Positions 1 through 13,882 of a stretch of 64,000 bases of DNA are shown here, piece after piece (position 1 is the first letter of the stretch; each line of letters begins with the position of its first letter). Where the stretch lies: NCBI GenBank assembly GCA_022577435.1, contig JAKOON010000005.1, forward strand, positions 17,927,224 to 17,991,223, written 5' to 3'. The stretch is from Embiotoca jacksoni. Its lineage: Eukaryota; Chordata; Actinopteri; Embiotocidae. The position numbers and the translations under genes are program-made. Below the pieces are notes generated by a model. That model was not told the origin of the DNA. It saw only the letters and a program-made list of their open reading frames with translations, and ran no database searches.

Positions 1-2
1 CG

Positions 3-200
3 CCCGGGGAGTGCCGAGGTGAACTGGTGCTGTACTCCAGTGGTTGTCATGGAGAACAAAACTTGGTGATCGATAGCTTCCCGTACTCCAGCAAGAGGTC
101 ACGCAGGTTACGGAGAGCACAAAACTGCAGACCCGGAGTCATCACATATAAAGCTGCACTTCTGAAACACATACTGACACATACATAAGTATAACAAGGA
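3..200 (+). other. open frame entering from left edge, unidentified
   Basis: A 65-codon frame is open from the window edge to a TAA at 198-200 on the plus strand, in a locally GC-richer segment. The peptide has an arginine-rich patch (KRSRRLRRAQ). I recognise no domain and see no clear splice acceptor. It could be the end of a gene on the opposite strand to magi2, a repeat fragment, or chance. Confidence in coding is low. Confidence 0.12.
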
Positions 201-2629
201 ACATAGCTTCGCCTCCCTCCTCATCCAATTCTGCTCAAGCTAAACCTCTCACCTCCTTCACGCCTGTCTGAACAAACAGAAACATGTACAGCAAATTCCA
301 CCAGGGTCAAACACTGTCTATCATCATGCACCATTACCATATAGCTCAAACTCAATACAAGTTTTCTATTCCTACTATTTTATCATGTGACTGGGACGTT
401 AAAGAAGCATTAGGCAACTATTTTACATTAAAAGAACAGCTTCAAAATAATGTCTATGGTATGCTGACTTGTTATAGGAAGAATGGCACCTCTCATTCCC
501 ACTCTGTGCCCCATGTTCTGTTTGAGTTTTTTTGAGTCCTAATTTCTAATTACTAATGAGATTATTTTCAAATGGACCACCAGAAAACTAATAAAAAAGG
601 AGGCACTCTAGCGAGCGACACCAAAATGAATCCAGGAATAAAATAACTGACTTTGTATTTCTAGTGCAGCGCATGGTATTAAAGCAACGGAAGAGCTATC
701 TTAAAAAGAAAAGTAACACCAACATGCATCTAGCTAACTGGCAAATAAAAATAAGCAATTAATTAAACCTACCTCGTTGTCACTTCCGATAGCACATACA
801 GCGATAAACTTAAATTATGCTCTCCAATTATTTTGCAGTTTATCTGGATATGTGTACTGCTATAGCTACTATATACATACATTTATACACGTAGCTTATG
901 TCCATTGTTTTATGGATATTGAGCTTTTAGAGTACATCCTTCTGGGTGAGTAAAGTTATATCTTGTCTTATTTATTGTATCTCAATTAAATTAATGTCCT
1001 TTGGACCTAGACTTGTTCCTTGCATATTCTTTATGAATATACATGTTTGTTTTTCTATTTGACCTCTTTGATTCCCTTTTTTTTTCTTCCTACAATAGGG
1101 TTCTTACTATATTTGTCCTCTCTTCATCCCATCTGACGTTTTAGTTACCCAATTTCTTTCTCTTTGTCTCTTGATCCGCACTCCAGTGGTCCAGTTTAAA
1201 ACTACCCTGATATGACCTGTCCTACTTTTTATTGTTTGGCAGTCCCAATTAGGCACAGGTACTTTGAGTTGTCCTCAGAAGGCCTGTGTGTGAGCAACAG
1301 AAAGGGTAAGTGTGTGTGAATTACTGTATGTACTGATGGGTTCTACATGTGGGTGTATTGTGAAAGCCATTTAGCTGTGGATGAAGTATCTGCTTCCAGT
1401 ACTCCTAATGGCATTATTACAGCAGGCAGCACGGCCCATTATTAATAGTAAATGACAGAGCCTCTCTCCTAAAGGTCTTAATATTGATCCCTCACCCATC
1501 CTCCGACTAGTCTTAATGATGATGTTCCTCCATGTCTTTCTCTACAGTGCTGTAATCAAGGCCAGACACACATTTACAACCTTTGAGTAAAGGAGCAACA
1601 AGCCTACACTACAAATGAGACTTCGAGATTAAAGGAGGAAGGTTATAGGAATTGCCAAACCTAATATTCCTTGTATCGTCCTCCTCCCGCAGCAGGCGAA
1701 TGAATTCCTCTTTTCACCTCACCTCACACGTCTATGCCTAAGATAAGCACTGATGGACACAATAAGCTGTGGGTTTTTGTGTATGTAGTGGCTCCTGATT
1801 TAAATGAGGCTATATGGAGGTGTTTGTCACTCCTGATTGCGCTCTCCAGTTTACTCTATCAGGAACAACAAGCAGGATGCATCTTAATGAAAAGTAAAGC
1901 AACAGACTGTGCAAGAGACCCAAGGAGAGATGAGGGTGGGGAGAGTGCAAAGGTGTGTGTGTGGGCTCAAACACTTTATCTTCTGTTTTATAGGTGTGGC
2001 AGGTTGAATAACAATAATGGGGAGAAAATGGAGAGAAAGCGGGATCTAAAGGAGCCTTAGAGGCAAAAGAGAGTAATAAGGAACCCATCAGTTTAGGGGC
2101 GCAGCACTTGATAACGTGAGGGGTTAAAACCAGCATGGGTGTGTTCCCAATCAATACAATTTTTTTTATAATTGTGGGTGTTACTGAGAGAAGGCCACCT
2201 TCTGAGCATCGTAATGATTCTCCTCTCCAATGCATCACTTGGCTGCTATGGTCTGATAGACTAATAAAGCCTGTCTGTAGTGATTAAGGGGCCCTTCATG
2301 CTGCTAAATCCAAACTAAAATGAATTGAATTCGGCTCAACTGTACTGACCTGATTGCTCCTTTCTTTTCTCCAACACAACACGCTGGGATGAACTCTATG
2401 AACAAGAATGTAATACACACCCTGCACACAAAGTCTGTGAGAAGTGGCCATAACTCTCATCCTAACAAGTCAGGTGGAAAATATTAACAAGCTCTTCACA
2501 AAGCAGACATGCTGCTCAGATTCATTAATACAGTGATTGTCATTTTGTTACAATCATCACTATACATTGTCAGAAAAACCCACATCTTTAACAAGGGAGA
2601 ATATGAGGGAGAATAGAGGAGACGTGAAA

Positions 2630-3990
2630 GTCGTTTAGCTTGACCATGTCAACGCCAATAGATCCATTGCACATGAACTTGTAGCAACAGCATTGATGAG
2701 ACACCTTGTTCCAGTGAGGATCACAGACCTCATACTGGACTACCACACTAGTCTGAGTTTAGGAATCACCTGTGGCACAACATCTGCATGACACCTTGAG
2801 AAAGCCATCATTGTCTTGACCTGCTGACGAGCATGTTTGTCAAGTCAGCAGAAGTGGGATGTAGGGGACCCGTTTCCAAATCCAATCAGAGCCTTCATGG
2901 AGACAATCACAGCATCATCAGAGGCAGGATGCCGATAGTTCCTCCAAGGGCTGGAACGACTCATTAACGGGCAGGAAGGAATTTCAAGTCAATTCCAGGA
3001 CCTTGGTAGTGAGTGTCTGAGACGCCTATAAAAGAGCCTGAGAAAGATTTTCACTGTATCCTGAGAAATACTGCAGCATACGTGTAACTTGCACCGAGCT
3101 ATCAGTATGGCTATCAACAGGGCATAGGTCAGGAAATCCAGGTAAGCTGTAGGCACAGCTTTCGGCCAAGACTTCTCTGGCCACCTCATATATGTGACGT
3201 TCCAATGACTACAGTAGACGACTTCAAGAGAATCACCTGCAAGTTATTTTGCAGCTGACCTGGCCTACCAAAGAGCCTATGCAGCACTTCACTTTATAGG
3301 CATAAAAAAAAAAGTTGCAGCTTCCTGTCACAAAACCTCAGCTGGAGTTCAGGGCCTCAACTGAGTGACTAGCCTCAGCTTGCGACTGACAGCTGAAGGT
3401 TGACTGAGGGAAGTAGCTGAAGTTTCTGGAACACATTGCAAAGATGACACTGAGGAACATATTCGGTCTTAACATCTCACTTTTATAAGCCAGTGGTTCT
3501 GTTGGAACTCACTGTTCTCTGGGAAGACCAGATAGAGGAGGCCAGATATCTCAAACTGTTAGAGGAATGTAGAAGGCATTAGTGAAAAGCCTCCTGCGAG
3601 CCCGTTGAGGTGGGATGAATGGGCTTTGCAGGGACGTCTCTACATCGAACACTGAGTTCTCTTGGCATCAGAAAAAATGAGTCACCAAGAGCCTAATCAA
3701 AGCTGCAGAAAAAATGATGAGTTGATTGTGGATCAAGAAGGGTGATCCATGGAGTAGCTCACAACTTGGACACAAGCCAGAGACTGACCACCTCTGCTTT
3801 GGGTTTCCCAGGTGAAAGATACCAGACCTGAAACCTTCTATGACCCTGGGTTTATCACTGATAATGTGTCCAAATTGCACCACCCGGGGTTTCAAGAAAC
3901 TACAGCTAAGAAAACAATCAAATTGCTTATCTGGATCTGACCACGCTAACAAAATACCGATGTCAACATGAACATAAAAGCATTGTAACA
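2630..3990 (+). mobile_element. Decayed non-LTR-type retroelement (reverse transcriptase end)
   Basis: Conceptual translation of the plus strand, moving between frames, gives scattered blocks that resemble a reverse-transcriptase polyprotein common in fish genomes. Near 2636-2760 there is a block like 'ITDLILDYHTS'. Near 3200-3290 there is 'VPMTTVDDFKR' followed by 'GLPKSLCS'. Near 3505-3660 there are 'ELTVLWEDQIEEA' and 'CEPVEVG'. Many stops and frameshifts interrupt them, so the copy is dead. The blocks come in the order expected of one element, which supports a single old insertion in the magi2 intron. The exact family is uncertain, the ends are approximate, and no target-site duplication was identified. 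Confidence 0.55.
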
Positions 3991-4734
3991 CATCTGAAAG
4001 TCATACCTGAATCTTCTGTGCTCTGAATCCTTGTGCTTGTTGAACTGGGAGTGTGCACTATTTTCAGTCAGTCTTTGTCAAGAACACAATTTTAAGGTTA
4101 ACCTCAAAAAAATAAAAATATAAAGGAATGAAGGTTTGTGTCACCAAGTTTTGAGGTATCTTACTTGTTGATCTCCGCCTTCCCCCTACAACAATGGTGA
4201 TTAATATATTGAATACATGCTCTTAGTTTCTTAGCATTGAAAATGTGAATTCCAAAAATTCATCAGCAACCTTTTCAACAGAAAGTGGCCCTCTTCCAGT
4301 GAGTACAATGTGAAGTATTTTAATTGGAGCAAATTTCTTACAAAGAGCGCTGTCTGTCTCTGTTGACGGTGTAAGGATAACACGAACACAGTTTCCGGAG
4401 AGACAAGTTCCTCTTCATGTCATTGTTTAATTCCATTAACATAAAAGAAGCCTCAATTATTTCAGGATGGAGGCTGATATCTTTTAGTTCAATACTTCAG
4501 TCTAAACCAGTGAGACATATATTTGGGTCGAACTTTCCAAGCGTGTAGGAGAACCTGTGAAACTCATGAGAAGGGTGAAACTTCTTCTCTGGAGCCAATG
4601 TTTGGTTTTCCCCTCTGGGCAACTTGAAACATGGTTTTGCAACATGGAAGAGGACCAACCCCCTATGTAGATGTGAAGGGACCTGAAATGAAAACACAAT
4701 GTGTCTTAGTCTCAGGTATTACCACACTTTATCC

Positions 4735-4945
4735 TGAACAGGGTGACGTGGGGCTGTAGCCTTTTGAAGCTGACTTTAGGCGAAGGAGGGATACACCCTG
4801 GACAGGTCGCCAGTCAATCGCAGGGCCAACACAGAAAGACAGACAGAAGACAGACAACCATTCATGCTCACATTCACAGCTAAAGGCAATTTAGGTAGGT
4901 GTTACCCAGCAGGTGCAGGGAGAACATGCAAACTCCACACAGAAA
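4735..4945. repeat. Interspersed repeat fragment common in teleosts
   Basis: The stretch holds phrases that recur in many fish genomes: 'CCTGGACAGGTCGCCAGTC' near 4797, 'CAACCATTCATGCTCACATT' near 4855 and 'GAGAACATGCAAACTCC' near 4920. The copy is shortened between the last two. I recall it as a dispersed repeat but cannot give its family without a repeat library. Confidence 0.45.
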
Positions 4946-7900
4946 GGCTTAATGAAAACATGATTATGAATATTATCCTCCTTTTCCAATAGATCCCACT
5001 AAATCCTTCACACTGAGCCTTTAAGATGTCGTCTGTGAGCAGGATTTCATACATCAGAACTTTTCTGGAAACCAATCCTGGTCCACCAAGCAACCTACAC
5101 CAGTGTGATGTGGAAATGTGAAGCCTGCATTGCACAAACACTGAAAATAGACTGCCAGTGGTGTACAAGCCATATAAATCCCTCTATGTGAGCATCAGAC
5201 ACATAGTATGTCAAACACATACATTATATTGTTTAAGTGGAAAACGTCTGTGTCTACAGGTTAAAAAAAACAAACCGTGATCTAGTATTCTAGTCATGAT
5301 TTACTGTTTAAAACAGAAACAAATCAAAAACATTCATATGTTCATCCACAAAATACAGCAGGTAACTCCAGCTATTGCTGAAGCTATTTGTGGGACATCT
5401 TAGAGGACAGGATGTTCATGACAGAAATTAACTTGTCTTAAACAGCAGGGTTGCTTTAGTGCAAATACTGTTTGTAACATTATTCCAGACAGACCAAACT
5501 CAGAAGAAACACATTGGTTTGCAGCCACAGTCTGTCAACCAATAACAGATTTCATAAAGTTACAGGTAATTTTTTATAGAAAACGACCACTAGAGTTTTA
5601 AACGTATTCCATATTAATATAAACGACTAGACAGCCAAATAAACCACTCTCCCTCTGAAGTGCACTCAAGCACCATAAACGTCCTGTCAGGGTGTCAGAG
5701 CAGATGGGGAACTGCTCCTCTGAAAGCACTAACTGATTAGACAGCTACTGTCCTCTGCTGGTATGGAGCATCAACTACAGCGATGAAATGATTCTGAATG
5801 TAAATGAAGCACTTTAACACATCAGCCAAGATTTCTTCCAGTAAGACAGGAAGCTGCCTGCTGCTGCAAAGAACATGATTAACTCAGCAGTGGCATTTAA
5901 ATTCATATTTAAACGGAGCAGCTTATAAATCCCTGTCTTACATGAACTGCTGCATTCCCACTAAATTACTGTATGATGTACAATAATGAAGGGAAAACAT
6001 ACAAAACAAAGGTTGACATGTAAAAGGAGCTTTAACTTGATATTGTGATAATTCTCCTCATTTTCTACATCCACTGTAGATAATACTGTATGTACGAGTT
6101 TGCTCAGGTCCAGGATATTCATCTCAGGAATGATGGTGAGCCTCTTTAGAAAGTCAGAAAATCACACACCATTGTTGGTAGCCATCCACCAGTTTCAGTG
6201 CTGCAGCTGGAGCAGCTTTTATAATCCTTCTCATTCAGATCTGAAGCCCACAGCAAAGCCATCAGATTAGCACTACTGGCTAATCTACACTCATGTCAAT
6301 GAATGAAAACCATCCGCTGTCTCCTGTGCTGCCATGCCTGACTGAATAAGATATGATTCAGTGAAAGTGGGAGGGCTGCTGTTGTTTCAGCACAGCCCTG
6401 GCAACCTATCACACTCCGAAAGTTTTCTAAATACAGTAGGTATCATTTTGAAAGCAGAACTCGTGTGAAAACAGATGGAACACACAGACGTACGAGGCCA
6501 CACACACACACAGACAAAGTGAATAACTCTCAGCACATGGGGGTGCAGCAGTGTGATGAACCAGATGTCCTGACCGCCTCCACCTTTCAGAGGTGAGAGG
6601 TGGTCGTGTCTCTCAGCTACAGCTGTCTCTGACCGGCTCACTGACAGACAAAGAGAAAAGGGCAGGGTGACTGGAGGCTCAGCATGCAGAGGATCGTGAC
6701 TATTTACCAGCAGAGGAATGCAACTAAGTACATTTACTCAAGTGCTTTAATGCTTCCATTTCATGCCACTTAATACTTCTAATTGTGCACTTTTTACACC
6801 AATAGTTAGTTTGCAGTGATTTCACATTAAAAAAAACACTCGATGGGCTTGTAAAATCTGACAAAATCTTATAGATTAAACAACTTGACATGATGTGTAA
6901 CATTAATTCAATCATATATTATAATATAGTACACACAATAAAAGGGACATTTGCCTGCTTTTGTATGTCTGACTGTAGATTTTGCATACAACTTTACTTC
7001 TGCACCTCTTCAGGACATTTGCTTTTGATGTGTGATATTGCTACTTTAACTTAAGTAAAGGATCTAAATACTCATTTACATGGCACACTGGCACAATCAA
7101 TGTGTTTCTTTTACGAAGCAGAAGCACCTGAATTTGATTACATTAATGTCATTATCAGTTACCACGAGATGAGGATGCTCCACCAGGTGGTCGGAGGTGT
7201 AAATACAAATGAATACACGAAGGACATACAGTAAATGAAAATCATTTCTTTTTTTGGCAGCGACTGTCTTTTTTTAAAAAACACGTTTTAAATGGAAAAT
7301 GACAGAAGTATGATACACATCTCTGTACAACACTGATGCCTTGATAGGAGAGGACATGATGAAGAGAGTGTAGAGTAATCAAAAATGTGAATATTCTCCA
7401 CCAAGTGCCAAAAGGTAGAGTTGCAAAAGAAGAAGAAGCTACAAAAAGGGACCTGATTTATACAGAGGAAGAAAAATGTGATGTAAACAAGAGAAAGAAA
7501 TAAACAAAGGTGGCTACCACAGAGCTTTACTGCCAGTAAGAACAGGGTTTTTTTTGGCTCTGAGAGACTGTATAATATTTTTAGCATACTTATGTCAATG
7601 TTATTTCACCCCAAAAGATGATTCAATGCTGAAATGTTGCACACAAAAACATTTCCTATTGTTCCCGTAATGAATATGTGCATGCACTTTACACACAGGC
7701 ATTTATTCTCAACTCCTTTCTCAGCAGAATACACACAAACACACTCTCCCTCTCACTCAACACTCACACATCATGAATAAACATGAAAATATGGTGTTTA
7801 TCTCAGCCACTATGAAATATAGCCGCCTTTTCAAAATACGACCATTGCATCAAATAGTCGCATCGTCACGGCGATCATCACTAAAAGGTCTGTGCTGTCA

Positions 7901-10900
7901 CAGACTCTGGAAATAACCCTTCGAGACCGAACTCATTTCTTTAGAATGATTGAAATGACAGATCTGTCACTGAGGTCAAAATCTCCAGTTCTGATTACAG
8001 CATTACAAAAATAACTGAATGTATTTGAAAAATGACTGTTCAACTGTAAATACATCTGCATGGTTGTTTGAAACTTTGATCCTATTATGAATTGAGGACA
8101 GTGATGTTTGAGCAAAAATTGGTTTGACAAAACCTCCTGTCATGTTTTACACACAAAAACGCTTCTATCTACATTTTTTTTTAAACATGCTGCAGCACAG
8201 TCCCAGATCGTCCCGTGCAGCGTGTCCACGCTGAGGAGAATTGCATTGACCTAATTCACTTAACTGGACCAGTTAGACATTTGGTCATTGGCTGGCTGAG
8301 CTAGAGTTTGATCCTCTGAGCCGAGCTCCAGCAGCTTCTAGCCTCAATAAAATCATCCTCAGCCTCTGACAGAACTCATCTCTTGGTGAGTTATTAATAC
8401 CAACAGAGCAGACAGGATGTTATGCACTGATTCTTCAAGCTTCTCATCAACAAAGCGACAAGAGAGCAGAAGAAGGTCGCATTTTCTCCCTCTGCTCCAT
8501 CTGTCCCTACATACTGTACGACATTAAGAGGACTGGCAGAACTTGGACAGCCGAGTCACAAAACCTGACAACTTCGGACATTTCAAAGACATTAAATGTT
8601 AATTGATGCAACGTGACTTGTATGACATAGGTATGTTTTAAACGTCCCTACACGGACAGTAGCTTTGAGATTTGTGGTTAGAGACCCTTCATTAACTGAC
8701 ACTTTCATACAGCAATTATACAGCATGAAAGGTCTGCCAAGCTTTGGATTCCTCCACATACTGAGGCGCTGTACATTCAGTACTTGGTATCTCAAGAGTT
8801 TGGATGACTGTCATTTCAAAGTCTTTCCAAAACTTAAAATATTACAGAAAAGTCTAATGAACAGATTAAAATGTGAGTTTATCTGCTCTACTTCAAACTG
8901 CAAACATTAGCTGACCAACTAACTTACAAACAACAGTTTTAACCTGCTTCAAAAGGGATGAGCCTTAATAGTCAGTTGCGTTGTTTTGTGAAGTAACAAA
9001 AAAGACTATATCAGATTTTAGAAGAGTGATAACATCTCTTTCCTGCACATGATTTGTTTTGGGGAAGTTTACACCACTTTTTCCGCCAAAAATCGTGTTC
9101 ACCAACTTCTTCTTTTTGTAAAAGTGAAGCAAACTGTAGACGCAATGTTCGAAAAGACAAGCATTAAAACATAAATCTGACCTCTGTGTTGCTTTTCCAA
9201 AAAAGTTTTGTTGTTGTTGTAAGGATTCAAACATTTCAAAGTTTTTGTTAGATACCATAACCTTTTTAATTATGTCGTGCAGACATCACGTCCATATTTA
9301 AGAACATCTTTCTGAGTTCTCATTTTAAAGGAGGTCTGCTGGAAACATTAAAACATCCACTGGAGAAGATTTCTCAGCCAACTTGTGGGATTTTTGCATT
9401 ATTATTAACTTTTCTTAGCTACCTATAGCTGATAAAATATTCTTGCGTTTAGTCGTCATTTTAGCCGGCATTGATATTTGTTGGAGAGAAATGGGAGACC
9501 TGTTTTGGTTAGCCTCCATGTTAAATTGAAGACCAGTCAAACGGTCAGTTTCAGAAGGAACATCGTCGTCTTTATACAGTCAGTGTAATGGATCAAACGT
9601 TATATTTCTCAGATGAAGCGTTTATAGTTGTCAGTTTCATTTGTAAAAAGCAGGTTTCCTGGCCTGCCCCATATACGCTGTGGGCAAGAGCTGCTGCACA
9701 GTGTGACAGCGGTTGGCTGTGCTCCACTTGTATGTTAAAGGGCATGTTAACATTTTGAATTCATGTTGTTTTCCCTCAGGAAGAGACATATATTGTTTGC
9801 AAAAACCCGAGTGGATGAACCCTCCTGGGGTCTTCCACCTCCACACTTGTCTCTGAGAGGCAAAACCATATATTTGGAGGGGAGCAAATTACATTTCAGA
9901 CAGGCAATATCAGCAGGCGGTGACATGTTTGTGACTTTAAGTCATCATTTCTTATCTAGAGTTAAGTACCGTCAGGTCGTGAAAAGAGCATTTCTCATAT
10001 TCTGTTTGTTGTTATGTAAATCACAGCAACATTCAGCCTTGGAGGACAACCCTAATATAATCTGAATGAAAAAAGAAAACTCCCAAAATAGCTGACATTA
10101 TTATTTATATCACTGGATTTGGTCCATTATGACAAAAGATTAATGCCAATTAAAGGAAACAAAATGAAGGTGGGTTTGTCGAGAAGTGGATACATATTTA
10201 TGAATATTTTTAAATATAACAGGGAAATTGAACCAAGAAGCAGCACTGAAATTAAATTAAAATTCAAAATGTATTTAAACTATTTTAGCACACGGTCCTG
10301 TAAACTAAACTGTAGCTCTTTTGCCAGATTAGGAATGAAAGACAAAGACAAGGCTTTGGTCCTTAGTGTTTTTGTTCATTGCGCTTTTACAATTGGCACA
10401 ACAAAGACACATGATTATTATAGAAAAAAGCACTTTAGAAATCAATTAATTTTGATTTTAACAATGAAGAAACTGCCAGAGGAAATCTGGAATAAAAAGA
10501 AAAACACAAGATGGAATTTGTCTGTTTCACCAAGTGTCTTTTCTCACACCTTCACCATTCTCTTCTCTTAAACTCCACCTCTCTTTCTCACTTCGCCACA
10601 CACACACACACGCACACACGCACGCACACTTGTTCACACTCCTCTCACACCTCTGCGGTTATGATCTTCATGGCACTTCTATAAATCTGCCTCACTGAGC
10701 CGAGCAGCCGTTTGCACCTCACTCATGCTCGTTGCTGATGAGACGATGAGACGATGAGAAATACATATCAGATAATTACGTACTGATTGACAAGGCCAAT
10801 AACTCATTTACAAACTACCATTTAGAAGAAAATCCATAATTATATGTTATTGTTTTTTTACCTACAACTGCATTTTGAGGATATTGTTATAATTTTTTTA

Positions 10901-13034
10901 ATTAAGTGCAAGAGAAATTATTTATTTTATTAATTGTAGTCACAGGCCTTTTTCACAGCACACGTTTTTCTCGCCGAGTGTTCCGGTACGACGTGACAGT
11001 GACAGTGATCCAGCATGAACACCACGAGGACCCTGAAACTGAGGCAGCTAAATGGAATTCAGCCACCACTGATTTTCTTATTTACGTCTGAGAATTACTG
11101 ACAGTCACGTGTCAAAACGTCTTCAGTGGAAAAAGAGCTTTCAGTGCTCCTAAAAACATTTAAGAAGCTGACTGTAAATGTTGCAGAGTATTAAGATAAT
11201 GACATATTTTTCTTTTGATTTTCTGGTGAAGTGTGTTGTCTTTATGTTGTTTTGGTTGAGATGTATTTACAGCACATCCATATAGTAGACAGACAACAGA
11301 GAGCAACAAGAGAGCCTTGAAGCAGCTCGACACACACAGCAGGGGGATAAATAACAGCCCTCTGTGGTGCACACAACAACTATGTTTCTTTCCAGGAACT
11401 CCACTATCACATTTAATCAAATCATTTCTATGAAAAACAAAACAGCGTGCCATGACTGACTGACTCAATTGATAGCTTGCTATATAGCAGCAAAAAGATG
11501 TCTATGGACACGATTAGAAGGTGACTCGATACATCCTCATCTCGACTCACACCTGCATGTTGTGATGCACAAGAAAACTTGCCAACACAAGACTTGTGAA
11601 AACGATTCCGTCTGTGTTCGTGGCTCCGGCTATAAACCTGCACAGAAGGATGCAGCAGCATCACAAATAAACAAACGGGTTACAGTAAAGAGTGCATGAA
11701 TGTTTACAAAGCATCGTTCTGTGCTTTCTATCTAGATACAATGGAAGCATGCCTGTATGCTGTGTTTCCTGAAATCTGTGATGAGAGCAGATGTGTGTGA
11801 GGGAGGTCATGGCAGAGTCACGGGTGTGACCTCGCTCTGGAGGTCTGTCAGGCCTCGCTGTCAGTGCTGCGCTTCCTCGGGGACAGAAGGGGGAGGGGGG
11901 GTCTACAGTCTACCTGACTGAAAATAGCCTGCTTAAAATGTGTAAGTGTGTGCATGTTTGCACGGGCAGTCAGACACTATCGTGCACTCAGACAGGACAC
12001 ATCCATGTCTGTGGCCTTTGTGCCGAGCCACTGGACTGCTTTTGGATGATTCCTCAGCGGGCCATGAGTGTGGCAGCTACTGTCTGCCATAAATACACTC
12101 CACTCTGCACTGGATGGAAGTTACACAGTAATATGACAACAAGACAGGGAGAGAACAAAAAAAAACTATGTGGAGACGGTAACAACAAGCTGTGCACAAA
12201 CAGGAGAGTGTCTCAAGGACGTTCTCAGCAAAGAGCATGTTCATCTGGAGAGCAGTGAGGAAGTTCAACACACAGATAGACTCATGTTTAAATGGATAAG
12301 AGTCGGAGGGGGAGAATTGACCTGTCTGTTACATACACATTTGCATTTAACCCCTCTCACACATCACACGACTGTACCCTTCCTCTGTCAGCAGCTCTAA
12401 CTCACTAATCAATCACATTGACGCAACCCATGGAAACACAGGGATGGAAGAGCGAGGATGTGCGAAGGCAAATCCTCAGTGAGCAAACTCGGCGGTGTCC
12501 AAAAATAAAAAGCGGTTTGATTTCTTGCTTTTACTCTTGTCCCAGAAAAAAGCCACTGCTCGGTTTATTTAATGTCTGCCTGAAAACGTAGCCCTTTTAG
12601 ACACTTATTGGGACTTAAACCGAGCCGCAGAGGGTGTGATGATAACTATCTCCTCCACTGTTATTTCCATCCAGTGTTCCAGTTGTAGCTACTACAGAGA
12701 GGCTGTCTGCTTTTACACTGGCTGACAGAAACAGGTCACTCAGTCAACTCTGTTGTCATAAATGCATCACTGTGCTGAGAAACATCACAACAAGGCTGCA
12801 GTTTCAGAGGCCACAATAATTATCCAAAAGTGTGCACCAAGAACACAACACTCAAAGGCTGCTCGATTCATGACCTGCACAGTCATTGCACAGCATTTCA
12901 TAAGCAAAATATGTGTGAAATGTTGGAGGAGGGGATCAATATGAAAGTGGACTCAACAGTAATTAATCTACAGGGTTTCATTTTTCATCTGTCCTCAGTT
13001 ATAGCAACAGTGTGGTGTGGCAGGCAGCAGATTC

Positions 13035-13035
<1 letters not shown>

Positions 13036-13097
<62 letters not shown>
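13036..13097. repeat. (GT)n microsatellite
   Basis: Uninterrupted GT dinucleotide tract of 62 bp in magi2 intron 1. It creates artificial Cys-Val / His-Thr open frames on both strands, which are not genes. Confidence 0.97.
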
Positions 13098-13099
<2 letters not shown>

Positions 13100-13481
13100 C
13101 CGTCTGTCGCTCAGACTGTACAGCAGCACAGAGAAAAACATTTGATCCAGAGCGCAGGCCTGTTTGGCGAAACGAGGTCCGACCCTGACCAAAAAAAAAA
13201 AGAAGGAGAAAACCGCAGGCTGTGGCATCACGCCGAAGCGGACACACCCCCTCCAGGCAGTGGCATCGAACCAGCGACACTGTGATAAACAAACGGCGTC
13301 TGCGATGGGATCATTATCCTGGTGGACTGAGCCCATCATTACGGTTCACAGTACCAACAGGCCTGAGCGAAGGTTCGCGTCTGTCCACCTAAACACACGG
13401 CTGCTACCTCCAGAACAGACTGACAGATGATGACTGCACAAATGACATCTTAATCAAACCTGCCACACATTTATAAACACA

Positions 13482-13486
<5 letters not shown>

Positions 13487-13527
<41 letters not shown>

Positions 13528-13530
13528 ACA
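13487..13530. repeat. (CA)n microsatellite beside the magi2 exon
   Basis: CA tract with one interruption near 13521. It lies about 55 bp inside the intron from the magi2 splice donor. On the magi2 RNA strand it reads as UG repeats, a possible binding tract for UG-binding splicing factors. Confidence 0.95.
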
Positions 13531-13584
13531 TCCCTCCCGCCTGTCTCCCGGCGGTGCGCTCCTCTCATGTTCAGCATGTCTCAC

Positions 13585-13882
13585 CTTGCTTGACACATTT
13601 GAAGCGGACTGGGTCTTTGCAGTGTTTAATCACGGCCAGCACGTCCCGGGTGGTGAGCCCGGCTACGGGCATGTCGTTGACCTCCAGCAGCAGCTCATCC
13701 TGGGCCAGTTTGCCGCTCTGGATCAGTCCCTTCCCCTGCTTCACCTCGCCGAAGTAGGGGAACTGGCCGTTCTCCGCACCCCCCTTCAGCTCGAACCCCA
13801 GCTCCCCTTCCTTCCCCCGGGTTATCACTGCTTCGTGGACTTTGTTGGTCCAGTGGTTTTTCTTCTTGAGGCTCTTCGACAT
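13585..13882 (-). CDS. magi2: MAGI2 scaffold protein, first coding exon (N-terminal PDZ)
   Basis: Encodes the N-terminus of a membrane-associated guanylate kinase, inverted, family protein, a multi-PDZ scaffold at synapses, slit diaphragms and cell junctions. The exon starts at ATG 13882 (MSKSLKKKNHW) and gives 99 codons plus one base before a GT donor (CAAG|GTGAGA) at 13585/13584. Residues about 16-98 form a PDZ fold with the ligand loop 'ELGFELKGG' and the late helix region 'TTRDVLAVIKHCKDP'. From memory of the family, the start MSKSLKKK and the block 'VAGL-x-x-RDVLAVIKHCKDP' fit MAGI2 better than MAGI1 or MAGI3. Only this exon is in the window; WW, guanylate-kinase-like and later PDZ exons lie to the left. 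An in-frame non-ATG extension upstream is unlikely to be used. Whether this is the a or b teleost copy cannot be told. Confidence 0.88.

Larger units (their letters stand above)
1..13584 (-). other. magi2: magi2 intron 1 (partial, continues left of window)
   Basis: This stretch lies downstream (minus strand) of the splice donor of the first magi2 exon. No further magi2 coding exon could be recognised in it. It is AT-rich DNA with a decayed retroelement (about 2630-3990), a short interspersed repeat (about 4735-4945) and CA/GT repeats near 13.0-13.5 kb. The rest shows only short, stop-rich open frames that I read as chance. MAGI2 first introns are very long in other vertebrates, which fits. 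The intron assignment is an inference, because the next exon is outside the window. Confidence 0.65.

Noticed and set aside
1734..2238. Overlapping 108- and 142-codon frames on both strands
   Set aside because: No domain, no conservation cue, and mutual overlap; read as chance.
10119..10571. 150-codon plus-strand open frame
   Set aside because: Lysine/phenylalanine-rich translation of AT-rich DNA, no recognisable domain, no splice context or homolog recalled; probably chance within the magi2 intron.
13250..13290. tRNA-like T-arm word (GGTTCGATGCC on the minus strand)
   Set aside because: No matching acceptor, D-arm or anticodon stem could be placed around it; not a tRNA.
12995..13339. Open frames of His-Thr or Cys-Val repeats around the GT tract
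   Set aside because: They are translations of the (GT)n microsatellite. Similar frames at 20.3, 30.1, 35.5, 39.1, 53.8, 54.1, 59.8 and 60.6 kb were rejected for the same reason.
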